Of a stretch of 64,000 bases of DNA, positions 63,244 through 64,000 are shown one piece after another. The position numbers were made by a program, and so were the translations under genes. How positions within the stretch are numbered: position 1 is the stretch's first letter; each line of letters opens with the position of its first letter. Below the pieces are notes generated by a model. It did not search any database. It was not told the DNA's origin and was given only the letters and a program-made list of their open reading frames with translations. The DNA comes from an uncultured Oscillibacter sp. (lineage in GTDB: Bacteria; Bacillota; Clostridia; Oscillospirales; Oscillospiraceae): assembly GCA_905200545.1 (NCBI GenBank), contig CAJKKQ010000004.1, forward strand, positions 1 through 64,000, written 5' to 3'.

Positions 63244-64000
63244 TTATTCCACAACCGCCAGCTTGCCGTTTTCGTCGAACTTCACCGGCACAATCTCATT
63301 GCGCGTCTTCTGGGCGATGTCGTCGATGCGCATCTTGGCGGGATAATCCGACACCAGCGTCACTGCCACGCCCTGGCGCTTGGCCCGGCCGGTACGGCCG
63401 ATACGGTGGACGTAGTCCTGATTCTCATCGGGGACATCGCAGTTGAAAACGATGTCCACATCGTCTACATCGATGCCCCGGGCCGCCACGTCGGTGGAGA
63501 CGAACACCCGCAGCTCGCCCCGGCGGAACTTGTCCATCACCTGCTCCCGCTTGCGCTGGGGGATATCACCGTGGATGCACTCAGCATCCACCCCCCGCAT
63601 CTGCAAAAACTTGGCGATGCGCTCCGTGGAGCCCTTGGTGTTGCAGAAGACCATGCACCGGTCAAAGCCCGTCTCCTCCAGGATCCGGGCAATGGCGTCG
63701 GCCTTCTCGTTGTGGGCCACCTCCATGCGGAACTGCTTGATGTCGGGCTTGTTCTGCTCGTCCTCCCGGACGGTGATCTCCGCCGCGTCCCGCTGATAGA
63801 CCCAGGCGATGTCCATGACCTCCCGGGAGATGGTGGCGGAGAAGAGGCCCAGGTTTTTCCGCTTGTCCATGCGGTCCAGCAGCCGGGTCACGTCGTGGAT
63901 GAAGCCCATGTCCAGCATGCGGTCCGCCTCGTCCAGCACCACAGTCTGGGCGGTGTCCACCCGGACAGTGCGCCGCTTCATATGGTCGCTGAGGCGGCCG
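63244..64000 (-). CDS. DEAD-box RNA helicase, 5' end outside the window
   Basis: The C-terminal 251 residues of a DEAD-box helicase. Motif II reads VLDEADRML, motif III LFSATI, and the second RecA domain has MVFCNTKGSTERIA, VSTDVAARGIDVDDVD and YVHRIGRTGRA. The frame is open at the window edge (GRLSDHMKRRTV, typical of the region before motif II), so the start lies beyond 64000. The protein ends soon after the helicase core, with none of the long basic tails of CsdA or DbpA types. RNA unwinding in ribosome assembly or decay is the family role. Confidence 0.93.
   Translation of the reverse strand, partial: GRLSDHMKRRTVRVDTAQTVVLDEADRMLDMGFIHDVTRLLDRMDKRKNLGLFSATISREVMDIAWVYQRDAAEITVREDEQNKPDIKQFRMEVAHNEKADAIARILEETGFDRCMVFCNTKGSTERIAKFLQMRGVDAECIHGDIPQRKREQVMDKFRRGELRVFVSTDVAARGIDVDDVDIVFNCDVPDENQDYVHRIGRTGRAKRQGVAVTLVSDYPAKMRIDDIAQKTRNEIVPVKFDENGKLAVVE

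Overview
The window looks like chromosome from a GC-rich, spore-forming Clostridia of the Oscillospiraceae type (Flavonifractor, Lawsonibacter or Oscillibacter relatives). The evidence is strong AAGGAG ribosome binding sites, consensus sigma-A promoters, a spore gene (spoVAF) with a sigma-G-like promoter, ferredoxin-based redox genes, and the Gram-positive gene orders era-yqzL-recO, mutS2 and pstSCAB-phoU. No insertion sequence, phage, integrase or CRISPR array was seen. Most of the window is ordinary core genome.

Layout. 1-3.1 kb: a BlaI repressor, a broken BlaR1-like sensor and a secreted serine hydrolase behind a MerR-type promoter. 3.1-5.5 kb: a LacI-family regulator divergent from GAPDH, with a LacI-type operator in the gap leader. 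5.5-6.0 kb: an ORF-free, relatively AT-rich stretch with its own promoter and terminator on the minus strand, a strong candidate for a structured RNA of about 400 nt. 6.0-8.9 kb: a FliB-type Fe-S protein and a Crp/Fnr regulator divergent from two ferredoxins. 8.9-10.3 kb: spoVAF. 10.4-17.7 kb: one long phosphate operon, pstS-pstC-pstA-pstB-phoU-HD-phoB-phoR, behind a Pho-box promoter. 18-20 kb: an ECF sigma factor and a membrane anti-sigma-like protein with an RsgI-like domain and three PepSY repeats. 20-31 kb: membrane and housekeeping genes (GDPD, MFS, HAD, XRE plus DUF3169, AI-2E, MATE, gamma carbonic anhydrase, M29 aminopeptidase, BrkB, ArsC-like). 31-34 kb: sirtuin, citrate synthase and three tRNA-Leu. 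34-36 kb: MarR, Fe-S Old Yellow Enzyme and flavodoxin. 36-38.5 kb: an unknown gene and ftsH. 38.5-44 kb: TetR and a Gld-like ABC operon. 44-50 kb: era-yqzL-recO-unknown-mutS2-GNAT, then an SMR exporter behind a probable guanidine-type riboswitch. 50-58 kb: uvrA, YbaK, EamA, and a DHHW-MBOAT acyl-transfer operon. 58-60.6 kb: uvrB, followed by a relic second copy of its last codons. 60.7-64 kb: an oligopeptide-binding lipoprotein, an unknown membrane protein and a truncated DEAD-box helicase.

Several local regulators sit beside clear operator-like repeats: BlaI, LacI, XRE, MarR and PhoB. The least explained items are the candidate RNA at 5550-5953, the uvrB relic, the SMR leader, the promoter buried in a 22-bp inverted repeat before the unknown-ftsH operon, and the MerR-type operator with no MerR gene nearby. 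Start codons were moved from the longest reading frame wherever a ribosome binding site decided the matter.
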